DNA from: Codonopsis lanceolata
Taxonomy: Eukaryota > Streptophyta > Magnoliopsida > Asterales > Campanulaceae
Length of the DNA stretch: 64,000 nt
NCBI GenBank assembly: GCA_013146195.2
Contig: CM028384.1
Span: 69,911,990-69,975,989 of the forward strand
Direction of reading: 5' to 3'
Part shown: positions 1-10,810 of the stretch, piece by piece
How positions within the stretch are numbered: position 1 is the first letter of the stretch
Layout of the letters: each line of letters opens with the position of its first letter
Position numbers and translations under genes: made by a program
The notes under the pieces: model-generated
Seen by the model: only the letters and a program-made list of their open reading frames with translations
Told to the model about the DNA's origin: nothing
Database searches by the model: none

Positions 1-127
1 TTGGTTTGGTTGATGAAGATCCTGTCTGAAGTCTGTTGAATCTGAAGTCCTAGGGTGAGCTCTCCCAACATGCTCATCTCGAACTTGCTTTGCATCAACT
101 TCTCGAATCTCTTGCACAGGCTTTAAT

Positions 128-439
128 TTATAGATCCAAATTAATGATGTCGTCTACATAGATTTGTACCAGAAGAGAATGACCTTTGTGCTTGAGGATG
201 AACAGAGTTGTGTATATTCTGCCTCTCACAAATCCTTGTTCGATTAAGAACTTGGATAGAGTTTCGTACCAAGCTCTGGGAGCTTGTTTGAGGTCATAGA
301 GTGCTTTCTTCAGACGATATACTTGATCCTCTTTGCCTTGGATGACAAAACCTGGAGGTTGTTCAACATATACCGTGTCTTCAAGATCACCATTGAGAAA
401 GGCACTCTTTACATCCATCTGATATACCTTGAAGTCCAT
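128..439 (-). pseudogene. copia reverse transcriptase fragment
   Basis: About 103 codons of Ty1/copia reverse transcriptase. Visible motifs are QMDVKSAFLNGDL (the first catalytic Asp region), VEQPPGF, LKKALYDLKQAPRAWYE and the YVDD catalytic box. The frame is lost just after YVDDII, and TGA codons separate it from the upstream half of the domain. The segment at 1-127 continues the same domain in another frame, so it is a degraded continuation of the element at 602-1731. Confidence 0.9.
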
Positions 440-601
440 GAACGACGCATAGGCTAGAAAGAGGCTGATTGCCTCTAATCTAGCAACAGGAGCAAATGTT
501 TCATTTAAGTCAATTCATTCTTCCTGTCGGTAGCCTTGAGCAACCAGTCTAGCTTTGTTTCTGGTGACATTTCCATCTTCGTCTATCTTGTTCCTAAATA
601 C

Positions 602-1731
602 TCATTTGGTGCCTATGATTGGGTGGCCAGTAGGTCTTTGAACTAAGCTCCAGACTTTGCATCTTTCAAACTGGTTCAGCTCCTCTTGCATGGCTTCAAT
701 CCAGTAATGGTCTTCAATAGCTTCATCAATTATCTTTGGCTCGATTTCAGACACGAATGCAAAGGCAAACATAGTCTCATTTTGAACACTACTTCTCGTA
801 CGAACTCCTGAGTTAAGATCACCAATGATTTGAGAGATGGGGTGATCTCTTGTTTCAATAATGACTGGAGGAAGATCACTTCTAGTGAGTTCTTCCCTTA
901 AAGATTCTGGAGAGTGTATAGGAGATTCACCAAAATCGGGTTCAGAAGAGATAGGATCTTCGACACCTTCATTTTCTGGTGAACAAGAAGGATGAGTGGT
1001 CTGCAAAGGTGTTTGGGGTAGAACAGAAGAGATAGGATCTGGGTCAACAGAAGGGTTTAAAGAGGTACCATCAGAATTGAAGTCTGCTGGTGCAGGTTTA
1101 GCAAAATTCGAAGAGTCTGCAGTTGGAGGATTCTGAGGTGGAGAAGAAGTAGAAGTCTGATTTGTACATGTCTCAATATCATCAGAACCATCAGTAACAT
1201 TTGGGGCCACTCGTGGCTCTAGTAAATCATATTCATCAAAAGTAATATGCACAGATTCTAAGATTTTTAATGAAGTTTTGTTAAAAATGTGAAATGCTAT
1301 TGAATGATTGGAATAGCCCAGAAAAATTCGTTCGTCTGATTTTGTATCAAATTTACCTATATATTCTTTTACATTATATAGAATAAAACATTTACATCCG
1401 AAGATTTTAAAAAATTCTATATTTGGGGCACTTCCTCTCCATATTTCATATGGGGTTTTATTATGAAACTTGTTTACCAGGGATCGATTCTGAGTGAAAC
1501 ATGCAGAATTGATGGCTTCTGCCGAGAAATATTTCAGAAATCTAGCTTCTGCCAGCATAGTTCTTGCTGCTTCAATGAGTGTTCTATTCTTCCGTTCAGC
1601 TACACCATTTTGTTGAGGAGTCTCGGCAGCAAAGAAGTTATGGTCGATCCTGTGGTCATCACAATAGTTTTCAACACCGTTATTTTTGAATTCGGTGTCG
1701 TTGTCTGTTCTGATGTCACTTATGTCTTCAA
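602..1731 (-). pseudogene. copia integrase C-terminal half, linker and start of reverse transcriptase
   Basis: Read on the minus strand from 1731, this open frame carries the end of the integrase core (DNDTEFKN, then TPQQNGVAERKNRTLIEA), the downstream block ending in NKTPYEIWRG and FGCKCFIL, a loosely conserved Ser/Pro/Thr-rich linker of about 130 residues, and the reverse transcriptase entry (IEAMQEELNQFER, RPTGHPIIGTK). It ends at a TGA where a Trp codon is expected. The frame is open for about 375 codons, much better preserved than the related plus-strand copy at 24.8-27.4 kb. The integrase would insert element cDNA; this piece lacks the zinc-binding N-terminus and cannot act alone. Family assignment follows from the domain order and motifs; the Sirevirus lineage is my inference from overall resemblance. 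Confidence 0.88.
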
Positions 1732-3064
1732 GAGATATATCTTACATTGTTTAGAAAAAAATGTTAGTTTTAAAAGTCTTGCATAAAAGATTTCTACTCT
1801 TATTACCAATAAAAGAGATGGATCTCACATTGTTTAAAAAGAAAAGTTGGCTTTTAAAGTCTTTAAACTAAAGATTTTCACTCTTACAAGAGATGTATCT
1901 CACATTGGTTTCAAAATATTTTACTATTATTGCCAATAGAAGAGATGTATCATACATTGGTTAGAAAATGATGTTGGTTTTAAAAATATTATTATTAATC
2001 ACCAATAGAAGAGATGTATCATACATTGGTTAGAAAGTGATGTTGGTTTTCAAAATCTTTTGATAAAAGACTTCTACCATTATTACAATATTACCAATAG
2101 AAGATGTATATCTCACATTGGTTTGAAAATGATGTTGATTTTAAATTATTTTACATTATTATCAATAAAAGAGATGTATAGCACATTGTTTAAAGTCTTT
2201 AGTCTAAAGAATTTCACTATTACAAGATATGTATCTCACATTGGTTACAAAATATTATACTATTATAACCAATAGAAGATATGTATCCCAGATTAGTTAG
2301 AAATTGTTGTTGATTTTAAAAATAATATTATTAATTACCAAAATAAGATATGTATCATACATTGGTTAAAAAATGATGTTGGTTTTTAAAATCTTTTGAT
2401 AAAAGACTTTTACCATTATTACCAATAGAAAATGTGTATCTCACATTTGTAAGAAAATGATGTTGACTTTAATTTATTTTAGATTAGATAAAAGATTTTT
2501 ACTATTATTAGCAATGGAAGAGATATATCATACATTTGTTATAAATTGATGTTGGTTTTAAATTACTATTATTACCAATAAAAGATATACATTCTACATT
2601 GGTTAAAAAATAATGTTGATTTTAAAAGTCTTTAGATAAAAAGACTTCTACTTTTATCATCAATAAAAGATAAGAGAAGAGATGTATCTCATTATATAGA
2701 AAGATATGTTGGTTTTAGATTTTTTTTTTTAAATAAAATACTTCTACTATTATTACCAAATGATTTGATGTATTCCACATTGGTTAAAGAGTGATGTATG
2801 TATTAAAAGTCTTTTTATAAAAGACTTATTACCAATAGAAAAAAATTATTTCACATTGGTTAAGAAAATGATATTGATTAAAAATATTTTTAAATAATAT
2901 ATATCATATTGGTTACAATGAGATGTATCCCACATTATTTAGAAATGTATATTGGTTATTAAAGTCTTTAAATAAAATATTTTTTGTGTTATTATCAATA
3001 GAAGAAATGTATCACACATTGTTTAGAAAGAAATATTGATTTCAAAACTCTTTAGATAAAGGAC

Positions 3065-3106
<42 letters not shown>

Positions 3107-3345
3107 CAATAGAAGATATGTATCCCACATTGTTTAGAAAGAGATGATGGTTTCAAAAGTTTTTTTATAATATATTATTATTATTACTATAGAAGGATGT
3201 ATTTCACATTTGTTAGAAATAAGTGTTTGTTTTAAAAGTCTTTAAATAAAATTCTTAAACTTTTATTACCAATAGAAATAGAAACGAAATATATATATCA
3301 CATTGTTATAAAATGAATAATAATTTTAAAAGTCTCAAAATAAAA
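1732..3345. repeat. degenerate tandem repeat, 50-90 bp units
   Basis: About 1.6 kb of imperfect units containing AGAGATGTATCTCACATTGG, then a stretch like AAAATGATGTTGGTTTTAAA, then GATAAAAGACTTCTACTATT and ATTACCAATAG. Successive copies of the AGATGTATC core are about 50-90 bp apart and strongly diverged. The order of units at 1735-2680 is matched in detail by 58385-58990, so the two arrays derive from one ancestral sequence. The left edge abuts the broken copia element. No coding potential is seen. Confidence 0.85.
3064..3106. repeat. (ATT)n microsatellite
   Basis: Uninterrupted ATT trinucleotide run of about 14 units inside the degenerate tandem repeat. Confidence 0.95.
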
Positions 3346-3485
3346 AATTTAATACCATAAATTCCAAAATTTAAGGTGTCTACTAATGCAGTTATGTTAA
3401 AAGCTTTTATTTGGGCAAAAATTTAGTTTTCTTTTCATTTATAACAATGATGATAAGAATTGTACAATATTATTTTTATTTTACT

Positions 3486-4559
3486 CACTACAACAAATTA
3501 TATCTTTCGAGGCTCTTAAAAGTGCCTCGATAGGTACCCTATTGAGGCTTTTTGAACCTGGGGGCACTTGGACCAAGTGTCGCTTGTTTTGAAGCCCCAA
3601 TAGGCTATGGAGGCTTTTTCAAGTGCTTTAACAGACTACAACATAAGGAGACTCATGTAAAATCCTCAATATATTTTCTGTTGCGTCACTTCAATGTGCC
3701 CCATAAAGTAATTTGAAAAGTGTAAAATTAACTATTGTGACTCTTTTAAGTGTCCCTTTAAAACAATTCAAACTATTTTAACTACCAATAAATGCCTCAA
3801 TAAAACCATTGAAACAACACTTACAAGTGTCTCAATAGCTAAGATGTAGAGGCAGTTCAATGGTTGATTATTAGGGCACTTCAAAACGTCTCAATAGTTA
3901 AACTTTAAAGGTGATTATGTCTCATGCAATTAGGGCACTTCCTTAAAAAGCCGTAATTAGTAATATTAAGGCAATACAAATAGAGCTCCCCAAAGGACAA
4001 GATCATTACTTTGCTGATCAAAATGCATGTAATCATCAAAATATTATCATCAAATTAATCATGAACACTTCATTTACATTGTTCCAAACCAAGTCTTTCA
4101 ATAATTTAAACATATCAAAATAAAACTAACCATGTGTGGTAATTGTATCACGAGAAAAAATAATATACCACACTACAAAAACATAAGTCTTTCATCCTAA
4201 CGAATCTATGAAGTTCTCCATGTTCAATATTTTGGGGTTGTAACTAACTTGAATCAAAATCCAACGGTGTTACCTACAAATATATAAATTTAAATTAGTA
4301 GAAGTAAAAAAAGACATACACACGCATGAATTTGAATATGATAAATGGACTTAAGTAATACCAACATACCAATGATAAAGGCCAAGCTATAGGTGCTCCA
4401 ATCGCTTCTCCAATTGTTGCAAAAAAATCCATATGACCTAATTAACTCTTCGTTCCGTTCCACGAGAACTTGAATGGATACTTCACACCAATTACGGCCT
4501 AACTCAGCACCTGCCACTTGTCTTTTTGGATCAATGATAATAGAGATAATTCCCTTAAT
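3486..4559 (+). mobile_element. CACTA-type left end and subterminal repeat region
   Basis: Starts with CACTACAACAAATT, the form of a CACTA-superfamily terminus. It is followed by about 500 bp of short, repeated, both-orientation motifs (GAGGC, AAGTGCC, GGGCACTT, TCAATAG), typical of CACTA subterminal arrays. Another CACTACAAAA occurs at 4171. I could not find the matching right end for the 3486 terminus; the element at 6483-18117 has its own better-matched pair. No transposase is visible. The LINE at 4573-6090 inserted into this sequence. Remaining bases to 4559 show nothing recognisable. Confidence 0.6.
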
Positions 4560-4622
4560 AACAACATGGTCTGGAATCGCATGTTGCTCTCTAGAGTCCT
4601 GGCAGAGTCTCATATTAAATAG

Positions 4623-5939
4623 ATAGTGGGTCATGGCAAATGTTCTATATGGAATGATCTCTGGCTCAGTGACTCTCGCATAGCTAAGCCTCCTTCGAGC
4701 TCTTTGGTCTTGGTTCAAGATTTATTTCTGGACAACGAGACTCTCAATGAAGCCGATGTTTCTGACCTTCCAATGACAACTCGGAACGCCATTATATCTC
4801 AACGTATCTCTATCAGTGCCGACGAAGATCGCCCTTGCTGGGATCTTAATTCGAAAGGAGAATTTTCTATCTCTTCGGCCATTTCCATTCTCTCTCCCCC
4901 TCGCAACTCTTCGCTGTCAGCTAAATATATTTGGCACAAGAACCTGCCTCGACACATTAGCGTTTTCCTTTGGCGGCTCTTTCGAAAACGGCTGCCTATT
5001 GATGAAGGTTTATGGTCTAAAGGATTCCTGCTTGCTTCGAAATGTTCTTGCTGCGCTTCGGGCACTTTGGAAACGTTTGATCATGTTTTCCTTCAAAGCC
5101 CAACAGCAAAGGCAGTTTGGCTCCATTATCACAATCAGTTTGGCATCACTATGCGAAATCTCTCTATCCAGCAACAATGTTTGACTTGGTGGCTGTCTAA
5201 GAATTCTATTTTGTTTGCTATTATTCCATCTATTATCCTTTGGCATTTATGGAAGTTCCGCAATAAAGCTCTCTATGATTCTTCTAGACTTCCTATTGCA
5301 GCTATCATCAATTTTATTTCCCAAGATCTGAAGGATGTGTTGGTTTCAGCAAATTATAAAATCTCTGATCTCCTAAGCTCTTCTCATTTCATTTACAAAC
5401 GGCCTAAACATATCACAATCCAATCTGTGATCTGGAAGTTCCCTCCTCTTGGTTATCTGAAAATGAATGTTGACGGGGCTAGTAGAGGCAACCCGGGCAA
5501 TGGTGGTGGTGGAGGTATTCTCCGAGATTCTTCAGGTTCTTTTCTATTTGCCTTTCATCGCTTCTATGGTCACTGTTCTAATATGGCTGCCGAGCTTCGA
5601 ACTCTTTATTATGGGATCTGCTGGCTTAACTCTCATGATTATTTTGATGTCATTATTGAGACAGACTCCAAGGTCCTTTATGATTGCCTCTGCAACGGTT
5701 TCTCTTATCCTTGGGAACACACCTACATGTTCAGACATATATCCCGGATCCAAACGGAAAGACAGTTCTCTTTTAGTCATTGCTATCGGGAAGCTAACAA
5801 AGTTGCAGACAGCTTGGCTAATCTAGCTTGTGACTCCGGGTCTAATCGAGAATTCCTCTCCACTGATGTTTTTCCATCTTTTATGCGGGGTCTTCTCTCT
5901 TTAGATGCTAGTCAAACTCCTTATATTCGTTTTTCTTAA
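4623..5939 (+). CDS. LINE pol C-terminus: zinc-binding region plus RNase H
   Basis: Partial pol protein of an L1-type LINE, open for about 438 codons. The first third holds the region around SIWNDLWL and the zinc-binding segment (CSCCASGTLETFDHVF, preceded by AKYIWHKNLPRHISVFLWRL). The last third is an RNase H domain with all acidic positions visible: NVDGASRGNPG, AAELRTLYYG, IETDSKVLYDC and REANKVADSLANLA. RNase H would remove the RNA strand during target-primed reverse transcription. The coding frame continues upstream to the element's truncation point but meets a TAG at 4620-4622, where relatives often have Trp; this suggests one nonsense change. No real start codon is expected because the element is 5'-truncated. 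It is a transposon remnant, not a host gene, though the RNase H part is intact. Confidence 0.9.
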   Translation: MVGHGKCSIWNDLWLSDSRIAKPPSSSLVLVQDLFLDNETLNEADVSDLPMTTRNAIISQRISISADEDRPCWDLNSKGEFSISSAISILSPPRNSSLSAKYIWHKNLPRHISVFLWRLFRKRLPIDEGLWSKGFLLASKCSCCASGTLETFDHVFLQSPTAKAVWLHYHNQFGITMRNLSIQQQCLTWWLSKNSILFAIIPSIILWHLWKFRNKALYDSSRLPIAAIINFISQDLKDVLVSANYKISDLLSSSHFIYKRPKHITIQSVIWKFPPLGYLKMNVDGASRGNPGNGGGGGILRDSSGSFLFAFHRFYGHCSNMAAELRTLYYGICWLNSHDYFDVIIETDSKVLYDCLCNGFSYPWEHTYMFRHISRIQTERQFSFSHCYREANKVADSLANLACDSGSNREFLSTDVFPSFMRGLLSLDASQTPYIRFS

Positions 5940-6047
5940 TTGTTATTTCCTTTTCGAGGTCAGGCTCCTCCGTCCTCCCATTTATAAGGGCAAGGTTGGT
6001 TGTCCCCCTCAAGTTTGTATGCTTCTTTTTATTCTAATAAAATCCCG

Positions 6048-6063
6048 CAGGGTGCCGCCCCTG
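6048..6063 (+). other. 3'-terminal stem-loop of LINE
   Basis: CAGGGTGCCGCCCCTG can fold as a five-base-pair stem (CAGGG/CCCTG) just before the A tail. The same sequence closes the second LINE copy at 53597-53612. Such 3' structures are recognised by the reverse transcriptase in some LINE clades; that role here is inferred. Confidence 0.6.
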
Positions 6064-6103
6064 CTTCCTTAAAAAAAAACAAAAAAAAAAAACAACATGG
6101 TCT

Positions 6104-6482
6104 AAATTTACTAAACTCTTGAGAGATACTATTGCACCGACCTACAACATAAATAAATAAATTGTAATCAAAAGAAAATTAATAAACAACACTAAATCTA
6201 AACACCAATTGTAAATTAATAGAAAATGTTTTAAAGAAATCATATTTAATTCATGAAGAAACTGATGAAGAGTATCTCTTGTTACATCACAAACAACCAA
6301 AGCATTTCCATACAAATAATAGAACACAACACTGGAAATGAAAATGCCAACAAAAACAACGGAAATGGAAACGACAACAACAACAGAAATGGAAATGGCA
6401 CCAACAACAACAAAATGAAAATGGTAACAACAATGGAAATGGAAACGACAACAACAATATAAATGGAAGCATTAACAATAAC
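6104..6482. other. AT-rich spacer with AAC/GGAAATG low-complexity stretch
   Basis: Continuation of the sequence interrupted by the LINE. At about 6330-6480 there is an impure repeat of GGAAATG and AACAACAAC, giving Asn/Gly-rich translations that are not genes. Nothing else is recognisable. Confidence 0.6.
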
Positions 6483-6530
6483 CACTACAAAAAAAAGAGA
6501 TATTGTGACACTTTGTTAAAGGCTTTTTTA
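6483..6530 (+). repeat. left terminal inverted repeat of CACTA-like element
   Basis: Matches the reverse complement of 18070-18117 with only a few differences. Sequence inward of about 6530 no longer resembles the right end. Confidence 0.85.
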
Positions 6531-7973
6531 ACTAAGGGCAGTTTTGTAATTTGTCTTAGGACTAACATTATAGGCTGCCAGGTTTGGTTTTCCATTAAGC
6601 CTGGTGGGTAGATTTTTGTGTTGTGAGGGTTGTTTGCTACAGTGAGGGCTATGAAGTCAGCTTGTGGGTTGTGTGGGCTGCTGTATGGATTGCTTAGTGT
6701 ACTGTGTGTGTGTGTGTATGTGCTAGTTTTGGCTTAAGTTAGTTAATACTAGGGCCCCAATTTGTCTTGGCCCCAAGCATTGGTCCTATTTATACCTTGT
6801 ATTGGTTCAAATTATGGGGGGGGGGGAGGGAATACAAAATATTTTAGTGTATTAGTTTTACTTGTGATGCGTTTTTCATTTTGGTGTACCGCCTATGAGA
6901 ACCTAGGAATATCTTCTAGTTTATGCTAAGCTTTTATTCTATATTTCCTCTTCCCTTTCAATTCTTCAAATCAGATCAATCATGAACTGTCCCATTTTCA
7001 GCCCCAAAATCAGCAAATGCAAACCTTTATTGAAACTCTAATTCTTATAATCCTAGCTCTAGAAATTTTTATTCCCCTTTGTCCCATTAATATCCAACCA
7101 ATTTTAAACTTAAATACTCCCTATTGTTGTGGTCCTGCATCAGTTTTGGCCTTAGAGAAAATGGTCCTATCTTTGTAAGTCTGAAATCTGGTCAATTATG
7201 AGGTTCAATATTCCTTTACAAAATGGATCTACTGCTATATTCTACTCATATCTAGCAGTATCAAAGAATTTACCAAGGAAATAAGCTTTTCACCTGCATT
7301 AGATAACAATTCAATAACTCACAGATACACTCAGAGTGCCCAGCTACCAGTTTACTATGGGTAAAAAGATATTAAGACTAGAAAGACACCCGAAAAAGAG
7401 ACCCTCTACAATGAACATCCAGGAAGTAACGTAAGTTGTTTAAGTGGAATAGAGAGTTTATATGTAATAACCAGATAATCCATTTGTATAATAGAACAAA
7501 CATTTTTTACGACCAACTTCAAGATTAAAGCTTCACTAATCCAAAGCAGCAACTACTAGCAATGCCAGTGTTCTATTTTCATCAATTTGCACAGTAAAAA
7601 AATATAACATAACAAATAAACCAATGACAACCCTTGAAAAACTACACCTTCTGGAATCATCAATAGCCCCGAGGAAGAGACTTACATGTAAGTGAGACAG
7701 GGATCACATCATAACCATTCTAAATAAATATGAAATCTTTGGAGTGTGTAATGGCTTCAATTTTATAACATAACATCCATGAAAAAAGGATTTCTCTATA
7801 ATGAATAATCTGGTTCCAACTCCTTGTGACAGAACAACACCAGAATTTCCCTTTCTGTGTAGACCGTACTCCAGTTTTGTTTATGAAATTCTTAATCGGA
7901 GAACCAGTCTAGGCTGTCCAGCAATCAAAATTGTGAGAGTCTGGTGCACTTAGACATCCTTTTACTCTCTCAT
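6531..7973. other. interior of CACTA-like element, no gene recognised
   Basis: Contains a GT-rich run near 6705-6720 and a short G-run near 6817. There is no open frame or motif I can assign. The part from about 7540 to 7968 continues beyond the solo LTR at 11672. It may include remnants of a transcribed gene on the minus strand, but I cannot identify it. Confidence 0.4.
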
Positions 7974-8711
7974 TGTAAAACCCTAAAATGTTGCTTGATT
8001 GTGTTATGCATGGATTCATACATTGATAATCATCATACACGTGTTCATTTAGCTCCCGTATATGTTTAGAGTCAATAGCATGATCGTTGACGTCGTTTGA
8101 GATGCATGTATGCACTTTTCTTTCGCGAGATGCTTTGAATCTCGGGTTTATGTTTTATGTTGTAACTTCATGGATAATCGTTAGAAGGCATTCAAAACAT
8201 CATTTACATGCCTTGGATGTTTGTTAGATGCTAGTTGCATCGACGGTTTGGTTGCTAGTTGGATTCTAGCGAAAACCCTTTTCAGTTTCACTTTTCCGGT
8301 CGTCGTTCGGGCGAGTTCTGCCTGAGTTCTTGGCCCTGTTTTGATGAGGTTTGAGACTTGAATCCTTTGGTTATAGATTAGAGGATATTAAGGTTGAATT
8401 GTAGACCAATTTTGGCTTGGAAGGACTCGAGAACGCACGCGGGAGAGGCCGGGATCGAGCAAGGATGGAGCAAAACCCTAAAATGCTGAAAATGCCTTGA
8501 TGCGGTCGCATCAGTCATACCCCAAGCGACCGCAAGGGGTCCCATTCCAGAATGTCGGGATTTGCCCTCTTTTTCTAGTCTGTCCGAATTGTTTGACCAA
8601 TTAACCCATTTTTAAGCCACTCCTTGACCCAATTACTTAACCTAAACTAATCCTAACATCTATTAGGAGATTTAGGGGTTAATTAGTGGGGTAATTAGTG
8701 AGTTAATCCCC

Positions 8712-8723
8712 CTTATATAAGAG
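8712..8723 (+). promoter_or_regulatory. TATA box of the solo LTR
   Basis: CTTATATAAGAG lies about 740 bp into the LTR, followed by a CT-rich leader (TTTCTTTCTCTTCTTCTTGC), the usual layout of an LTR U3/R start. Function is inferred. Confidence 0.55.
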
Positions 8724-10383
8724 AAAACCGCTCATTCCTTCATAGTTCGGCCAGAAGGTTTCTTTCTCTTCTTCTTGCAAATTTTGGGAGCACTCAAAGG
8801 GCTTGAGAGGAGAGCTTGAGAAGGAGATTCGTGGGTCTTGAAGGGCTGAGCTTGGAGGCCATTAATGGAGTCTTCTTCTTCCCCATTTCATCTTCAAGGT
8901 TGAAGAAAGAGTTGAGGAGAAACATCATCTCTAGGGCACGAATTTTCACCATTGTTAGGGCTAAGTTTTGGTAAGTTTCTACCTTTCTTCTCCTTCTTTT
9001 TAGGCTCCATTGACCCTAGGGAATCAACCATGTGTGCTATTTGGGTCAATGGAAGCCATTGTTAGGGTTTATAGAAGATGCATGAACCCTAGGATTTCAA
9101 ATTCATGATAGAACTTGATTGGCCTATGTGAGACCATGATTATGTGAAATTCATGTTCTAACTAGCCTATTGAACTTGATTATGTTGATTGTTCATGTGG
9201 ATTGGTGTTGGTTTGGTTGAGATTCTTGGAGGGTGCCTTGCCCTAATTTTGTTTTAGCTTGCAAATTGATGATGTGAGCTTGATTAATGTGTTTTATATG
9301 CTTAATAGAGTATATTAAACTTTGCTATATGAATTGATTATGGGTATTGAGCTTGAATGACAAAGATGCTTGGAAGGGGATTTTCCCCAAATTGTGTTTC
9401 GGCTTGTCAAACATAATTGTAAGCCTAGTTTTTTGAATTACACATGTTTAAGAGATTATATTAAACCATGTTGTAAATTTTAATCATGTTTTGAAGGTTA
9501 TGATTGGTATGATGACTTAGATGAAATTATGCTCAAGATGATTAACTTGTTCTAAGTTGCTTTGTTAAATAATTTGTTGGGTTTATATGAGTATATTGAA
9601 CATTGGGATTATGGTTTCGGGCGATAGTTATGAATATAGGGGGATGATGAAGCCTAAGCTTCTATTCCTTGAATTTTCGAAAACTTAGATTGAACTCAAC
9701 GGAGTTAACCTTTGGGTTAGTATGAATCCTAGGAACTATAATCTTAAGTCCTACGGAATTTTGGGTAGAATTCATGGAGGTCGAGCCTCCAAGAAGTTTT
9801 GAAGTGTGTGAAGCACACTTGATTATGAGAGCTTATATGATTCTCTTGTGATGTTTATGCTAGTTGTGGATGAATTGCATGACTAGTTTGATAGTAGAGT
9901 GTTTACCTACTTGTTTTGAGCATATGAGTATATATTACTTGTGCTTGGGTTTTGAGTCCAGCTGGAGTCGGTTTGGTTGAGTTTTGGTGGGACGATACAT
10001 CGCCTTCACGAATTGTGAGATTCGTGATCGCGATGGATCGCCGTGCCGGGTTTGCACACACCCCTCCATCGATGGCCACGGTGGGGAAGTAGTTTATCTT
10101 AGTTGTAGTAATACACATGACTTTGATAACTATGGAACTCGAGCGGAGATCGTCTCGGGACGTCGATATCTACGAGAGGGATATCGAGGGCACATAAAGG
10201 TTTTGCACGTGTGTTTTTGCGGGAGCGACACGCGAGGAATTTGGGTAATGGTATCATATCCCTTATACATGAATTGTTTCACAAGTGCTTAAGTGAATAA
10301 CGTGCTTGGTGAATTGGATATGATATGCTGTTTGTTTTGGTTTCTTACATGTTATACTTAATAGATAACATATTGATTAATGT

Positions 10384-10810
10384 TGTTAAGCATGTATGCT
10401 ATCACATGAGTATTATTGGAATGTGGTTTTATGCCAAAGGTATAGATCATTATTGTTAAGTTTATATGCCTTGACATGAATATTATGGGAAGGCTATGTT
10501 ATAACAATAACATGAATTACCGTTGTTATGTTAATATGCTTTATCATGAATATTATTCGGATATGGCATTATGTTAAAAGCAGGAATTATTGTTGTTAAG
10601 TTTATATGCCTTGACATGTAAATCATCGGAAGGCTATGTTATATCAATAACAAGAATTATGATCGTTAAGCATATAAATGCCTTGACATGGATTTTAGTG
10701 AGATGTTATACTACAATGATAACATGTTTTATTAATGTTGAGCATGGATGCCATAACATGATTTTATATAAAGTTATTTCATGACGATAGCATGATGTAA
10801 TTTATGATTG
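10384..10810 (+). repeat. 70-bp tandem repeat within the solo LTR
   Basis: Units beginning GTTAAG...TATGCC start at 10384, 10455, 10525, 10595, 10665 and 10737, spacing of 70-72 bp. Each holds TTGACATG and a run ending in ATAACA. Copies are diverged but the period is constant. Confidence 0.8.

Larger units (their letters stand above)
1..1731 (-). mobile_element. Sirevirus-type Ty1/copia fragment (pol part)
   Basis: The minus strand encodes, in order, the end of a copia integrase, a Ser/Pro/Thr-rich linker and the start of reverse transcriptase. The same family lies on the plus strand at 20836-27639. The fragment runs off the window at base 1 and stops abruptly at about 1731, inside the integrase core, where a tandem repeat begins. 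No LTR is visible. It is a dead fragment: TGA codons interrupt the frame at 602-604 (where a Trp is expected before VFRNK) and at 525-527, and the reverse transcriptase frame breaks near 128. Confidence 0.9.
4573..6090 (+). mobile_element. 5'-truncated L1-type LINE with 13-bp target duplication
   Basis: A truncated non-LTR retrotransposon ending in an A-rich tail at 6070-6090. The flanks are a perfect 13-bp target-site duplication, AACAACATGGTCT, at 4560-4572 and 6091-6103, which fixes both ends. It retains the reverse-transcriptase-associated zinc-binding region and a full RNase H domain, then a 3' untranslated region with polyadenylation-like AATAAAA and a terminal stem-loop. A second copy of the same family is at 52411-53628. 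Confidence 0.93.

Noticed and set aside
1732..3345. CRISPR-like regular repeats
   Set aside because: Units vary in length and sequence, there are no unique spacers, and this is plant DNA.
4290..4718. 142-codon minus-strand frame
   Set aside because: Crosses the LINE target-site junction at 4572/4573, so it is an accidental join of two unrelated sequences.
6253..6485. Asn/Gly-rich and Phe/Leu-rich frames
   Set aside because: Products of an AAC/GGAAATG low-complexity repeat.
9984..10292. 102-codon frame with several Cys residues
   Set aside because: Lies in the non-coding solo LTR; the related block at 20150 is not open in the same frame.
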